Shown: piece by piece, positions 27,002 to 35,475 of the stretch
How the letters are laid out: every line of letters begins with the position of its first letter
Numbering within the stretch: position 1 is the stretch's first letter
Assembly (NCBI RefSeq): GCF_008824185.1
Contig: NZ_CP044423.1
Span: 943,501-1,007,500 of the forward strand
DNA: 64,000 bases
Direction: 5' to 3'
Origin: Paracoccus pantotrophus
Lineage (GTDB): Bacteria; Pseudomonadota; Alphaproteobacteria; Rhodobacterales; Rhodobacteraceae
Notes under the pieces: generated by a model
Databases searched by the model: none
The model's input: the letters and a program-made list of their open reading frames with translations, nothing else
What the model was told of the DNA's origin: nothing
Position numbers and translations under genes: made by a program

Positions 27002-28561
27002 CTAGAAAAGCGATTTCTGGCCCCGGGGCTCGCGCGGCTTGCGGGCGGGTTTTGCCGGGGGCGCGTCGGGGCGCGCCGTCAGTCGGCCGTCCAGGAACTC
27101 GATCTCGAAACGCGGGGCCTGCGCCGCCTCGGCCGCCTCGGTCAGCAGGCCCGCAGGACCATGCACGACGGCGAATCCGCGGCGCAGGGTCTCGCGATAG
27201 CCCAGCGTCTGGCGCAAGCGGTCCAGCCGCTCCAGCGCCTCGCGGCGGGGCGGCAGCATGCGCGCGGCGGCGGCGGCAAGCCTTGCAGCCATGCGCTCCA
27301 GCATGTCGCGGTCGCGGGCGGTCTGGCGCGCGGCATCGGCCAGCATCCGCGCGCGAGCCCGCTCCAATCGGCTGCCGAGCTCGGCCAGGCGCTCGGTCCG
27401 GCGCCGGCCCAGCCGCTCAAGGCAAAGCGGCAGCCGCTGCCCCTGCCCTTGCAACGCATCGCGCCGGCTGCGCAGCATGGTGCGCAGGGCCGACAGCGAC
27501 AGCGGCAGCGCGTTCAGCCGGTCGCGGCGGGCGCGCACGAAACCGCGCAGCGCCGGCTCCAGCCGCTCGGCGAACAGGTCGAAACGTTGCCGGGCCGGGT
27601 CGGTCAGCGCCTGCGGCCGGCCAAGCGCGCGGCCCAGGTCGGCCAGCCGCTGGCGCCGGCGCTGGTTGCCCCCCTGGGCGGCGCGCATCATCCGGGCCCG
27701 GATCTCGGCCAGCCGGGCGGCCAGTTCGGCGCGCACCGGCACCGCCATCTCGGCCGCGGCGGTGGGCGTCGGCGCCCGGCGGTCCGCGGCGAAATCGATC
27801 AGCGTGGTATCGGTCTCGTGCCCCACGGCCGAGATCAGCGGAATCGCGCTGGCGGCGGCGGCACGGACCACGGCTTCCTCGTTGAAGCCCCAGAGATCCT
27901 CGAGGCTGCCGCCGCCGCGGGCGACGATGATCAGCTCGGGGCGCGGGATCGCCCCGCCCTGGGGCAGCGCGTTGAAGCCCTGGATCGCCGCGGCGACCTG
28001 CGGCGCGCAGCCCTCGCCCTGCACCGCCACCGGCCAGATCAGCACCCGCGTCGGAAAGCGGTCGCGCAGCCGGTGCAGGATGTCGCGGATCACCGCGCCC
28101 GAGGGCGAGGTCACGACGCCGATCACCCGCGGCAGATAGGGCAGCGGGCGCTTGCGCGATTCGTCGAACAGCCCTTCGGCCGCCAGCGCCTTGCGGCGCT
28201 TCTCCAGCATCATCATCAGCGCGCCGACGCCGGCGGGTTCGAGTTCCTCGACGATCAGCTGGTATTTCGACTGGCCGGGAAAGGTGGTCAGCCGGCCGGT
28301 GGCGATGACCTCGATCCCCTCCTCGGGGCGGGTCGAGAGGCGCGCGGCCTGCCCCTTCCAGGTCACGGCGGCGATCACAGCGCGGTCGTCCTTGAGGTCG
28401 AAGTAAAGGTGCCCGGACGAGGGGCGCGAGACGCGGCCGATCTCGCCGCGCACGCGGACGCGGCCGAACTCGCCCTCGAGCACGCGCTTCACCGCGCCCG
28501 AGATCTCGGAGACGGTGAATTCATGGGCGTTGCTGGCGGGCGTCTCTTCGAAAAGCTCCAT
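27002..28561 (-). CDS. xseA: Exodeoxyribonuclease VII large subunit
   Basis: 519 residues from ATG 28561, where homology begins (MELFEETPASNAHEFTVSEI). The N-terminal OB-fold (about 15-110, with GEIGRVSRPSSGHLYFDLKD) is followed by the catalytic domain holding VGVITS-like VIGVVTSPSGAVIRDI, IIVARGGGSLEDLWGFNEE and SAVGHETDTTLIDFAADRRA, then a long Arg/Ala-rich coiled coil (about 280-440). With XseB the enzyme degrades single-stranded DNA into oligonucleotides. It is divergent from purD, with 108 bp between the starts. Confidence 0.95.
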   Translation of the reverse strand: MELFEETPASNAHEFTVSEISGAVKRVLEGEFGRVRVRGEIGRVSRPSSGHLYFDLKDDRAVIAAVTWKGQAARLSTRPEEGIEVIATGRLTTFPGQSKYQLIVEELEPAGVGALMMMLEKRRKALAAEGLFDESRKRPLPYLPRVIGVVTSPSGAVIRDILHRLRDRFPTRVLIWPVAVQGEGCAPQVAAAIQGFNALPQGGAIPRPELIIVARGGGSLEDLWGFNEEAVVRAAAASAIPLISAVGHETDTTLIDFAADRRAPTPTAAAEMAVPVRAELAARLAEIRARMMRAAQGGNQRRRQRLADLGRALGRPQALTDPARQRFDLFAERLEPALRGFVRARRDRLNALPLSLSALRTMLRSRRDALQGQGQRLPLCLERLGRRRTERLAELGSRLERARARMLADAARQTARDRDMLERMAARLAAAAARMLPPRREALERLDRLRQTLGYRETLRRGFAVVHGPAGLLTEAAEAAQAPRFEIEFLDGRLTARPDAPPAKPARKPREPRGQKSLF

Positions 28562-28669
28562 GGCCCGGTTGTGGCGCGGGGCGCGGGCGGGATCAAGGGG
28601 TTTGGGGGATTGATCCGGCGCGGGGCAGTTCCTAGAAGTCGCCAGACATTCGCAAGGGGGCCTTTTCGC

Positions 28670-29932
28670 ATGAACATCCTGATCCTCGGCAGCGGCGGGC
28701 GCGAACATGCGCTGGCCTGGGCGATCCGGCAGAATCCGAAATGCGACCGGCTGTTCGTCGCGCCGGGCAATGCCGGGATGGAGCCGCTGGCCCGGCTGGC
28801 GGAACTGGACATCCTGTCCGGCCCCGCCGTGATCGGCTTTTGCGAGGAGAACGCCATCGACCTGGTGGTGATCGGCCCCGAGGCGCCGCTGGCGGCCGGC
28901 GTCGCCGACGAATTGCGGGCGGCGGGGATCCTGGTCTTCGGCCCGTCCAGGGCGGCGGCGATGCTGGAGGCCTCGAAAAGCTTCACCAAGGCGGTCTGCG
29001 ACGCCTGCGGCGCGCCGACCGCCGCCTGGGCGCGCTTCGATGCCGCCGAGCCGGCGCGGGCCTATATCCGCGCGCAGGGCGCGCCCATCGTCGTGAAGGC
29101 GGACGGGCTGGCCGCCGGCAAGGGCGTGACCGTCGCGATGACCGAGGCCGAGGCCGTCGCCGCCGTAGACGACGCCTTCGGCGGCGCCTTCGGCACGGCC
29201 GGGGCCGAGGTGGTGATCGAGGAGTTCATGGAGGGCGAGGAGGCGAGCTTCTTCGTCCTGTGCGACGGGACGGATTGTCTGCCGATCGGCACCGCCCAGG
29301 ACCACAAGCGCGTGGGCGACGGCGATACCGGGCCGAATACCGGCGGCATGGGCGCCTATTCCCCGGCCCCGGTGCTGACCGAAGCCATCCAGGACCAGGT
29401 GATGGCCGAGATCGTGCGCCCCACCGTGGCCGAGATGGCGCGGCGCGGTACGCCGTTCCAGGGCGTGCTCTATGCTGGGCTGATGATCGAGGGCGGCCGG
29501 GCGCGGCTGGTGGAATACAATGTCCGCTTCGGCGACCCGGAATGCCAGGTGCTGATGATGCGGCTGGGCGCGCAGGCGCTGGACCTGATCCTGGCCTGCG
29601 CCGAGGGCCGGCTGGGCGAGATGGCGGTGAGCTGGGCCGACGACCACGCGCTCACCGTGGTGCTGGCCGCGAAGGGCTATCCCGGCGCCTATGAGAAGGG
29701 CAGCATGATCGGCGGGCTCGATGCGCTGCCCGAGGACAGTTTCCGCATGGTGTTTCACGCCGGAACCGCGCGGCGCGACGGGCAGATCGTCGCCACCGGC
29801 GGGCGCGTCCTGGCCGCGACCGGGCGCGGGGCGACGCTGGCCGAGGCGCATGCCCGCGCCTATGCGCTGGTCGACGGCATCGACTGGCCCGAGGGATTCT
29901 GCCGCCGCGACATCGGCTGGCGCGCGCTTTGA
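28670..29932 (+). CDS. purD: Phosphoribosylamine-glycine ligase
   Basis: 420 residues from ATG 28670; a very long open extension upstream overlaps xseA and is not coding. The protein begins MNILILGSGGREHALAWAIR, the GARS N-terminal signature. The ATP-grasp core shows VVKADGLAAGKGVTVA, EEFMEGEEASFFVLCDG, DHKRVGDGDTGPNTGGMGAY and VEYNVRFGDPECQVLM. It catalyses the second step of purine synthesis, forming glycinamide ribonucleotide. purM and purN lie together at 57-59 kb. Confidence 0.97.
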   Translation: MNILILGSGGREHALAWAIRQNPKCDRLFVAPGNAGMEPLARLAELDILSGPAVIGFCEENAIDLVVIGPEAPLAAGVADELRAAGILVFGPSRAAAMLEASKSFTKAVCDACGAPTAAWARFDAAEPARAYIRAQGAPIVVKADGLAAGKGVTVAMTEAEAVAAVDDAFGGAFGTAGAEVVIEEFMEGEEASFFVLCDGTDCLPIGTAQDHKRVGDGDTGPNTGGMGAYSPAPVLTEAIQDQVMAEIVRPTVAEMARRGTPFQGVLYAGLMIEGGRARLVEYNVRFGDPECQVLMMRLGAQALDLILACAEGRLGEMAVSWADDHALTVVLAAKGYPGAYEKGSMIGGLDALPEDSFRMVFHAGTARRDGQIVATGGRVLAATGRGATLAEAHARAYALVDGIDWPEGFCRRDIGWRAL

Positions 29933-29959
29933 GACGCCGCGCCTGCGGCACGGGCGGAT

Positions 29960-29981
29960 GGGTATTTGAAGAACGAAGAAG
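29960..29981 (+). repeat. Dispersed 22-bp intergenic repeat, copy 3
   Basis: GGGTATTTGAAGAACGAAGA followed by AG, 28 bp after the purD stop codon and in purD orientation. A strong hairpin follows directly. It is related to the units at 6638-6659, 6710-6731 and 57197-57218. Confidence 0.7.
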
Positions 29982-29984
29982 TCC

Positions 29985-30014
29985 CCGGGGCGGTGCGAGA
30001 TGGCATCGCCCCGG
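29985..30014 (+). terminator. purD terminator-like hairpin
   Basis: CCGGGGCGGTGC (29985-29996) pairs with GCATCGCCCCGG (30003-30014), a 12-bp stem with one G-T pair and a 6-nt loop. No T-run follows. It separates purD and repeat copy 3 from the leuA leader. Confidence 0.5.
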
Positions 30015-30095
30015 CCGGTTCCAGGGCCGGGAAAAGTCCGGCGGGCGTATTTTTTGCCTTTTCAAGCCGGTGGCGCGGGTCTTATAGTCCGCGCC

Positions 30096-30197
30096 ATGAC
30101 TCGGATGCAGCAGATCATTGCCACGGCCCCGCACGCGCATGACGGCGCGCGCATTGCCGTGAACCACCGCGGTCTCCTTCTTCTTACGCTGCGCTGA
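30096..30197 (+). CDS. leuA leader peptide (leucine-rich)
   Basis: A 33-codon frame starting MTRMQQIIATAPHAHDGARI and ending GLLLLTLR, then TGA, 72 bp before leuA. The four consecutive leucine codons read CTC CTT CTT CTT and are followed by ACG CTG CGC. CTT is rare in this genome, where CTG dominates, so ribosome stalling here should respond sharply to charged tRNA-Leu. Upstream of a leucine-biosynthesis gene this is the classic arrangement of an attenuation leader. The control-peptide role is inferred from sequence and position. Confidence 0.8.
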   Translation: MTRMQQIIATAPHAHDGARIAVNHRGLLLLTLR

Positions 30198-30240
30198 GCG
30201 GGTCTCCGGGCCGCCGCTCAGTCAGGTTCGTGCCCGGACC
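30194..30240 (+). promoter_or_regulatory. Candidate leuA attenuator with mutually exclusive hairpins
   Basis: CTGAGCGG (30194-30201, overlapping the end of the leader frame) pairs perfectly with CCGCTCAG (30214-30221). Alternatively GGTC and CGGGC (30201-30204, 30207-30211) can pair with GCCCGGACC (30232-30240) around a 2-nt bulge. Because the two foldings compete, ribosome position on the leucine codons could select between them. No U-tract follows the second hairpin, so termination, if it occurs, may need Rho or act through translation. Confidence 0.5.
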
Positions 30241-30269
30241 CTATGCGAGCATGAAGAAGGATTCCCGAC

Positions 30270-31832
30270 ATGACCGATCCGAACCGCGTCCTGATCTTTG
30301 ACACCACCCTGCGCGACGGCGAGCAATCGCCCGGCGCCACCATGACCCATAGCGAGAAGCTGGAAATCGCCCAGATGCTGGACGAGATGGGCGTGGACAT
30401 CATCGAGGCGGGCTTTCCCATCGCCTCGGAGGGCGATTTCGCCGCCGTGAGCGAGATCGCGAAACAGGCGCAGAACGCCGTGATCTGCGGCCTGGCCCGC
30501 GCCCAGTTCCCCGATATCGACCGCTGCTGGGAGGCGGTGAAGCATGCGAAGCGCCCGCGCATCCATACCTTCATCGGCACCTCGCCGCTGCACCGGGCCA
30601 TCCCGAACCTGGACATGGACCAGATGGCCGAGCGGATCGAGCAGACCGTGAGCCATGCCCGCAACCTGTGCGACGACGTGCAATGGTCGCCGATGGACGC
30701 CACCCGGACCGAGCACGACTATCTGTGCCGGGTGGTCGAGATCGCCATCCGCTGCGGCGCCACCACCATCAACATCCCCGACACCGTGGGCTATACCGCG
30801 CCGCGCGAATCGGCCGCGCTGATCCGCATGCTGCTGGAGCGGGTGCCGGGTGCCGACGGGGTGGTCTTCGCCACGCATTGCCACAACGACCTGGGCATGG
30901 CGACCGCCAATGCCCTGGCCGCCGTCGAGGCCGGCGCGCGCCAGGTCGAATGCACCATCAACGGGCTGGGCGAGCGGGCCGGCAACACCGCGCTGGAAGA
31001 GGTGGTGATGGCGCTGAAGGTGCGCCACGACATCATGCCCTATACGACCGGCATCGACACAACGAAGATCATGGGCATCTCGCGCCGGGTCAGCCAGGTC
31101 TCGGGCTTTCCGGTGCAGTTCAACAAGGCCATCGTCGGCAAGAACGCCTTCCTGCACGAATCCGGCATCCACCAGGACGGCGTGCTGAAGAATGTCGAGA
31201 CCTTCGAGATCATGCGCCCCGCCGATATCGGCCTGAACGAGGCCAATATCGCCATGGGCAAGCATTCGGGCCGCGCCGCGCTGCGCTCGAAGCTGCGCGA
31301 CCTGGGCTACGAGCTGGGCGACAACCAGCTGAGGGACATCTTCGTGCGCTTCAAGGCCCTGGCCGACCGCAAGAAGGAGATCTACGACGACGACCTGGTG
31401 GCGCTGATGCAGGACAGCGCCGCCAATACCGAGCACGATTACCTGCAGGTGAAGCACCTGCGCGTGGTCTGCGGCACGGACGGGCAGTCGGCCGACCTGA
31501 CCATGACGGTCGGCGGCGAGGAAAAGACCGTCCATGCCACCGGCGACGGCCCGGTCGATGCCTGTTTCAACGCCGTCAAGGCGATCTGGCCGCATAAGGC
31601 GCGGCTGCAGCTCTACCAGGTCCATGCCGTGACCGAGGGCACCGATGCCCAGGCCACCGTCAGCGTGCGCATGGAGGAGGAAGGCCGCATCGCCACCGGC
31701 CAGGCCTCGGATACCGACACCATCCTGGCCAGCGTCAAGGCCTATGTGGGGGCGCTGAACCGGTTGAAGGTGCGCCGCGACATGGTCGGCGAAGGCGCCG
31801 ATGCCAAGCAGGTCAGCATGTATTCGCACTGA
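30270..31832 (+). CDS. leuA: 2-isopropylmalate synthase
   Basis: 520 residues, full length. It condenses acetyl-CoA with 2-oxoisovalerate, the committed step of leucine synthesis. The HMGL-like TIM-barrel domain has IFDTTLRDGEQSPGATM, DVQWSPMDATRTEHDYLCRV, THCHNDLGMATANALAAVEA with the metal-binding HxH, and ECTINGLGERAGNTALEEVV. FLHESGIHQDGVLKN follows, and the C-terminal third (about 370-510) is the leucine-feedback regulatory domain. It is preceded by a leucine-rich leader peptide. AAGAAGGA before the ATG is the ribosome binding site. Confidence 0.97.
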   Translation: MTDPNRVLIFDTTLRDGEQSPGATMTHSEKLEIAQMLDEMGVDIIEAGFPIASEGDFAAVSEIAKQAQNAVICGLARAQFPDIDRCWEAVKHAKRPRIHTFIGTSPLHRAIPNLDMDQMAERIEQTVSHARNLCDDVQWSPMDATRTEHDYLCRVVEIAIRCGATTINIPDTVGYTAPRESAALIRMLLERVPGADGVVFATHCHNDLGMATANALAAVEAGARQVECTINGLGERAGNTALEEVVMALKVRHDIMPYTTGIDTTKIMGISRRVSQVSGFPVQFNKAIVGKNAFLHESGIHQDGVLKNVETFEIMRPADIGLNEANIAMGKHSGRAALRSKLRDLGYELGDNQLRDIFVRFKALADRKKEIYDDDLVALMQDSAANTEHDYLQVKHLRVVCGTDGQSADLTMTVGGEEKTVHATGDGPVDACFNAVKAIWPHKARLQLYQVHAVTEGTDAQATVSVRMEEEGRIATGQASDTDTILASVKAYVGALNRLKVRRDMVGEGADAKQVSMYSH

Positions 31833-31849
31833 CCGCCGCGGGAAGTGAC

Positions 31850-31870
31850 GGGGGCGGTCAGGCCGCCCCC
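31850..31870 (+). terminator. Hairpin between leuA and the convergent glycosyltransferase gene
   Basis: GGGGGCGG (31850-31857), loop TCAGG, CCGCCCCC (31863-31870), followed by TTG. The 8-bp perfect GC stem sits 18 bp after the leuA stop and overlaps the end of the opposite gene. Confidence 0.55.
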
Positions 31871-32697
31871 TTGCGTTCCACGAAGCCCAGGTCGACGCCT
31901 TGCAGAAAGGGAAAGTCCTCGGCCAGTTCGCGCTGGAACTCGGCCGGGTCGAGTTGCTGGAACCATTTCGGGAACCTGGCAACGATGGTGGCGACGGAAT
32001 CGCCTTCGTCCCAGCGGGTCTGCACATAGCCCAGGCCGTCCACGTCGGTGAAGGCCGGGAAATACCTGGGCAGCTGGAAGTGGTTATAGGCATAGATGCA
32101 GCGCCCCGGCCCGCGCATGCGCACCGCCGCCCCCGCGCCCAGGAAGGGCTGGTGCGCGCGCCAGTAGCTGATCGGCTCGCCCTCGTAGCTGCCCATGACC
32201 AGACCCTGCGGGTAGCTGATGGCAAAGGCCGGCAGGTCGGCGAAGCGCCGGGCATGGCGGCGGATGCGGGCGACGTGATGGCGGCTGAAGGCGTCGTCGT
32301 CATCGACCCGGAACTGGATCACCGGCCGGCCCGCCGCCTCGGCCGCCTCGCGCAGGGGCTCGCGCAACGCGTTCACCGTCTCGCGCCTGTCCGAGACGAT
32401 CAGCCGGATCTGCGGCACGCCGGCGCACAGATCGCGCAGCCGGTCCAGCCAGGGACGCGGCATATCGGGCGAGGTCAGCAGCCAGAAGCGGAAATCCGCG
32501 TCGGTCTGGGCCTTGATCGAGGGCAGGCACAGCGCCTGGAAGGCGGCAAAGCGGCGCTCCAGCCGCTCGGGCGCGTAAAGCATGGCGCCGCGCTGCGCCA
32601 GACGCTCGGGCGCACCGGCCCCCTGCCCCGCGGTCCCGGCCCAGTCGCAGCGGCCCAGGAAGGAAAAACGGCAGATCCCCACGATAACGTCCTGCAA
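31858..32697 (-). CDS. Putative rhamnosyltransferase-like protein
   Basis: About 279 residues. No ATG exists near the N-terminus: possible starts are TTG 32721, GTG 32718 or TTG 32697. The last is chosen because AAAGGG lies 6 nt upstream and the family begins right after it (QDVIVGICRFSFLGRCDW). The pattern RFSFLG, LCLPSIKAQTDADFRFWLL, TSPDMPRPWLDRL and QFRVDDDDAFSRHHVARI, with an acidic metal-binding run, matches the putative rhamnosyl transferase family (PF11316), a GT-A-like fold. It would be a cytosolic sugar transferase; acceptor and donor are unknown. It stands alone, convergent with leuA and divergent from mreB. Confidence 0.72.
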   Translation of the reverse strand: MQDVIVGICRFSFLGRCDWAGTAGQGAGAPERLAQRGAMLYAPERLERRFAAFQALCLPSIKAQTDADFRFWLLTSPDMPRPWLDRLRDLCAGVPQIRLIVSDRRETVNALREPLREAAEAAGRPVIQFRVDDDDAFSRHHVARIRRHARRFADLPAFAISYPQGLVMGSYEGEPISYWRAHQPFLGAGAAVRMRGPGRCIYAYNHFQLPRYFPAFTDVDGLGYVQTRWDEGDSVATIVARFPKWFQQLDPAEFQRELAEDFPFLQGVDLGFVERKGAA

Positions 32698-32956
32698 ACC
32701 CTGCCCTTTCCTCGTCACCAAAACCGGCGGCAGCCTAGCAGCCCGTGCCGGCCGGTCAAGCGCGCGCGCCGCGCCTTGCGCGAAACAGGGGCGCGGCCCG
32801 GCGGGGCATCATTTTCCGGTTTCCCCGCGCCAAGGCTCGGCCTATATGTCCAGCACCTTCGACGGGGCGACTCGTCGGGGCAATCGGGCAATGGCCGCGC
32901 GCAAAAAGGGCGGCAGGAATGCCGTCTTGGCAGGGACGGCGGAAGGGGTAGTTCAC

Positions 32957-33991
32957 ATGGCCTTTGGCGGGTTGTTTTCCACCGATATCGCGATCGACCT
33001 GGGGACCGCGAACACGCTGATCTACGTCAAGGGCAAGGGCGTCATCCTGAACGAGCCCTCGGTCGTCGCCTATCACGTCAAGGACGGCAAGAAACAGGTG
33101 CTGGCGGTGGGCGAGGACGCCAAGCTGATGCTGGGCCGCACGCCGGGCAGCATCGAGGCGATCCGGCCGATGCGCGAGGGGGTCATCGCCGATTTCGACA
33201 GCGCCGAGGAAATGATCAAGCATTTCATCAAGAAGGTGTTCAAGCGCACCACCTTCTCGAAGCCCAAGGTCATCATCTGCGTGCCGCATGGCGCCACCCC
33301 GGTCGAGAAGCGCGCCATCCGCCAGTCGGTGCTTTCGGCCGGCGCGCGCCGCGCCGGGCTGATCGCCGAGCCGATCGCGGCCGCCATCGGCGCCGGCATG
33401 CCGATCACCGAGCCGACCGGCAGCATGGTCGTCGACATCGGCGGCGGCACCACCGAGGTTGCGGTGCTGTCGCTGGGCGACGTGGTCTATGCCCGCTCGG
33501 TCCGCATCGGCGGCGACCGGATGGATGACGCGCTGATCAACTACCTGCGCCGCAGCCACAACCTGCTGATCGGCGAATCGACGGCCGAGCGCATCAAGAC
33601 CCAGATCGGCACCGCCCGCATGCCCGACGACGGGCGCGGCGCCGCGATCATGGTGCGCGGCCGCGACCTCTTGAACGGCATCCCGAAAGAGATGGAGATC
33701 ACCCAGGCCATGGTCGCCGAGGCCCTGGCCGAGCCGGTGCAGCAGATCTGCGAATCGGTGATGGTGGCGCTGGAGGCGACGCCGCCCGACCTCGCCGCCG
33801 ACATCGTGGACCGCGGCGTCATGCTGACCGGCGGCGGCGCCATGCTGGGCGAGCTGGACCTGGCGCTGCGCGAGCAGACCGGGCTGATGATCAGCCTGGC
33901 CGACCAGCCGATGAGCTGCGTGGCCCTGGGCACCGGCAAGGCCCTTGAATTCGAAAAGCAACTGCGCCACGTGATCGATTACGACAGCTGA
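32957..33991 (+). CDS. mreB: Rod-shape-determining protein MreB
   Basis: 344 residues from ATG 32957, where the typical N-terminus MAFGGLFSTDIAIDLGTANT begins. Open reading continues upstream but has no homology. The actin fold shows phosphate 1 DLGTANTLIYVKGKGVI, VCVPHGATPVEKRAI-type connect region, phosphate 2 VVDIGGGTTEVAVLSLG and adenosine motif LTGGGAMLGELD. MreB forms membrane-bound filaments that guide lateral wall synthesis. It heads an mreBCD-mrdA-rodA operon. Cells carrying this set are normally rod-shaped or use MreB for short elongation. Confidence 0.97.
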   Translation: MAFGGLFSTDIAIDLGTANTLIYVKGKGVILNEPSVVAYHVKDGKKQVLAVGEDAKLMLGRTPGSIEAIRPMREGVIADFDSAEEMIKHFIKKVFKRTTFSKPKVIICVPHGATPVEKRAIRQSVLSAGARRAGLIAEPIAAAIGAGMPITEPTGSMVVDIGGGTTEVAVLSLGDVVYARSVRIGGDRMDDALINYLRRSHNLLIGESTAERIKTQIGTARMPDDGRGAAIMVRGRDLLNGIPKEMEITQAMVAEALAEPVQQICESVMVALEATPPDLAADIVDRGVMLTGGGAMLGELDLALREQTGLMISLADQPMSCVALGTGKALEFEKQLRHVIDYDS

Positions 33992-34004
33992 GCGGGTTTG
34001 GCCC

Positions 34005-34949
34005 ATGGCGCGCAAGGGCCCTGATTACGCGGCTCCGGTCCGCCGCATCCTGGTTTCGCTGCTGGTGCTGGTGCTGCTGGCGGTGTTCCTGTTCTGGCAG
34101 ATCGACAGCCCGCGCGCCGAGCGCATGCGCGCCGCCTTCATCGACCGTTTCGTGCCCAGTTTCGACTGGGTGATGGCGCCGGTGACGAAGCTGTCGCGCA
34201 TGGTCTCGGGTTTCCAGTCCTATGCCCGGCTCTACGAGCAGAACCAGGAATTGCGGCGCGAGCTGCAGAAGATGGCGGCCTGGAAAGAGGCGGCCGTGCA
34301 GCTGGAACAGGAAAACGCCAAGCTTCTGGCGCAGAACAATGTCAGGATCGACCCCGCGCTGACCTCGGTCTCGGGCGTGGTGCTGACCGACAGCGGCACG
34401 GCCTTTCGCCAGTCGGTGCTGCTGAACGTCGGCGCGCGCGACGGCATCCTGGACGGCTGGGCGACGATGGACGGGCTGGGGCTCGTGGGGCGCATCTCGG
34501 GCGTGGGGCAGACCACCAGCCGGGTCATGCTGCTGACCGATCCCTCCAGCCGCATCCCGGTGACGATCCTGCCCTCGGGCCAGCATGCGCTGCTGACCGG
34601 GGACAACACCGCCCTGCCGGCGCTGGACTTCATCGAAAGCCCGGAAAACCTGCGCCCCGGCGACCGGGTGATCAGCTCGGGCGACGGGGGGGTGTTCCCG
34701 CCGGGCCTGCCGGTCGGCCAGGTGGCGTTGGCCAGCGACGGCCGGCTGCGGGTGCGGTTGGCCGCCGATTATGGCCGGCTGGAATTCCTGCGCGTGCTGC
34801 GCAGCCACCCGGCCGAGCAGCTTTCCGATACCGGGCTGCTGATCCCACCGCCGCCGGCGGATTTCATCGGCCCGCCCCTGCCGCCCTTGGCCGACATGCA
34901 GGCGGCCGGCGAGAATTCCGAGGCCGCAGCCGGGGCCGGGGATGATTGA
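34005..34949 (+). CDS. mreC: Rod-shape-determining protein MreC
   Basis: 314 residues. An N-terminal membrane anchor (about 10-30, ILVSLLVLVLLAVFLFW) is followed by a coiled coil (about 75-110) and the periplasmic beta-rich MreC domain with VLLNVGARDGILDGW, GLVGRISGVGQTTSRVMLLT and DRVISSGDGGVFPPGLPVG. MreC links cytoplasmic MreB to the periplasmic elongasome and activates PBP2-RodA. The gene overlaps mreD by 8 bp, which indicates coupling. Confidence 0.95.
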   Translation: MARKGPDYAAPVRRILVSLLVLVLLAVFLFWQIDSPRAERMRAAFIDRFVPSFDWVMAPVTKLSRMVSGFQSYARLYEQNQELRRELQKMAAWKEAAVQLEQENAKLLAQNNVRIDPALTSVSGVVLTDSGTAFRQSVLLNVGARDGILDGWATMDGLGLVGRISGVGQTTSRVMLLTDPSSRIPVTILPSGQHALLTGDNTALPALDFIESPENLRPGDRVISSGDGGVFPPGLPVGQVALASDGRLRVRLAADYGRLEFLRVLRSHPAEQLSDTGLLIPPPPADFIGPPLPPLADMQAAGENSEAAAGAGDD

Positions 34950-35472
34950 TCCCGCCCGCCGCCGCCGGTTCCTGGGGCAGGCGCTGTTCGTGGCGCTGTT
35001 CCTGGCGATCCTGTTCTGGCGGCTTCTGCCGCTGGCGCCGGGCCGCATCGGTTGGCCGGGGCCGGACCTGGCGCTGTGCCTGGTGCTGGTCTGGGTGCTG
35101 CGCCGTCCCGAACAGGTGCCGGTCGCGACCATCGCCGCGCTGTTCCTGATCGAGGACATCCTGCTGATGCGCCCCATCGGCCTGGGCGCCGCCCTGGCCG
35201 TCATCGTCACCGAGGCCGCAAGAAAGCGCGAGCCGCATTGGCGCGAACTGCCTTTCATGGTTGAATGGCTGCGGGTGGCGACGCTCCTGGCGCTGATGAT
35301 GGTGGCAAACCGCGTATTGCTGGCGGTATTTTTCCTGCCCCTTCCCCCGTTCGGGCAGGTGATCTTGCAATTCATCGCCACGATCGCCGCCTATCCGCTG
35401 GTCGCGGGCCTTGCCGGCTGGGCGCTTGGCCTGCCGCGCGGCCGCGCCGAACGAGACACGAGGCATCGCTGA
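34942..35472 (+). CDS. mreD: Rod-shape-determining protein MreD
   Basis: 176 residues, an integral membrane protein with about five hydrophobic segments (LFVALFLAILFWRLLPLAPG, LALCLVLVWVLR and later ones). Primary sequence of MreD is poorly conserved; the assignment rests on length, membrane topology and its place between mreC and mrdA. It starts 8 bp before the end of mreC and ends 3 bp before mrdA. Confidence 0.88.
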   Translation: MIDPARRRRFLGQALFVALFLAILFWRLLPLAPGRIGWPGPDLALCLVLVWVLRRPEQVPVATIAALFLIEDILLMRPIGLGAALAVIVTEAARKREPHWRELPFMVEWLRVATLLALMMVANRVLLAVFFLPLPPFGQVILQFIATIAAYPLVAGLAGWALGLPRGRAERDTRHR

Positions 35473-35475
35473 GCC

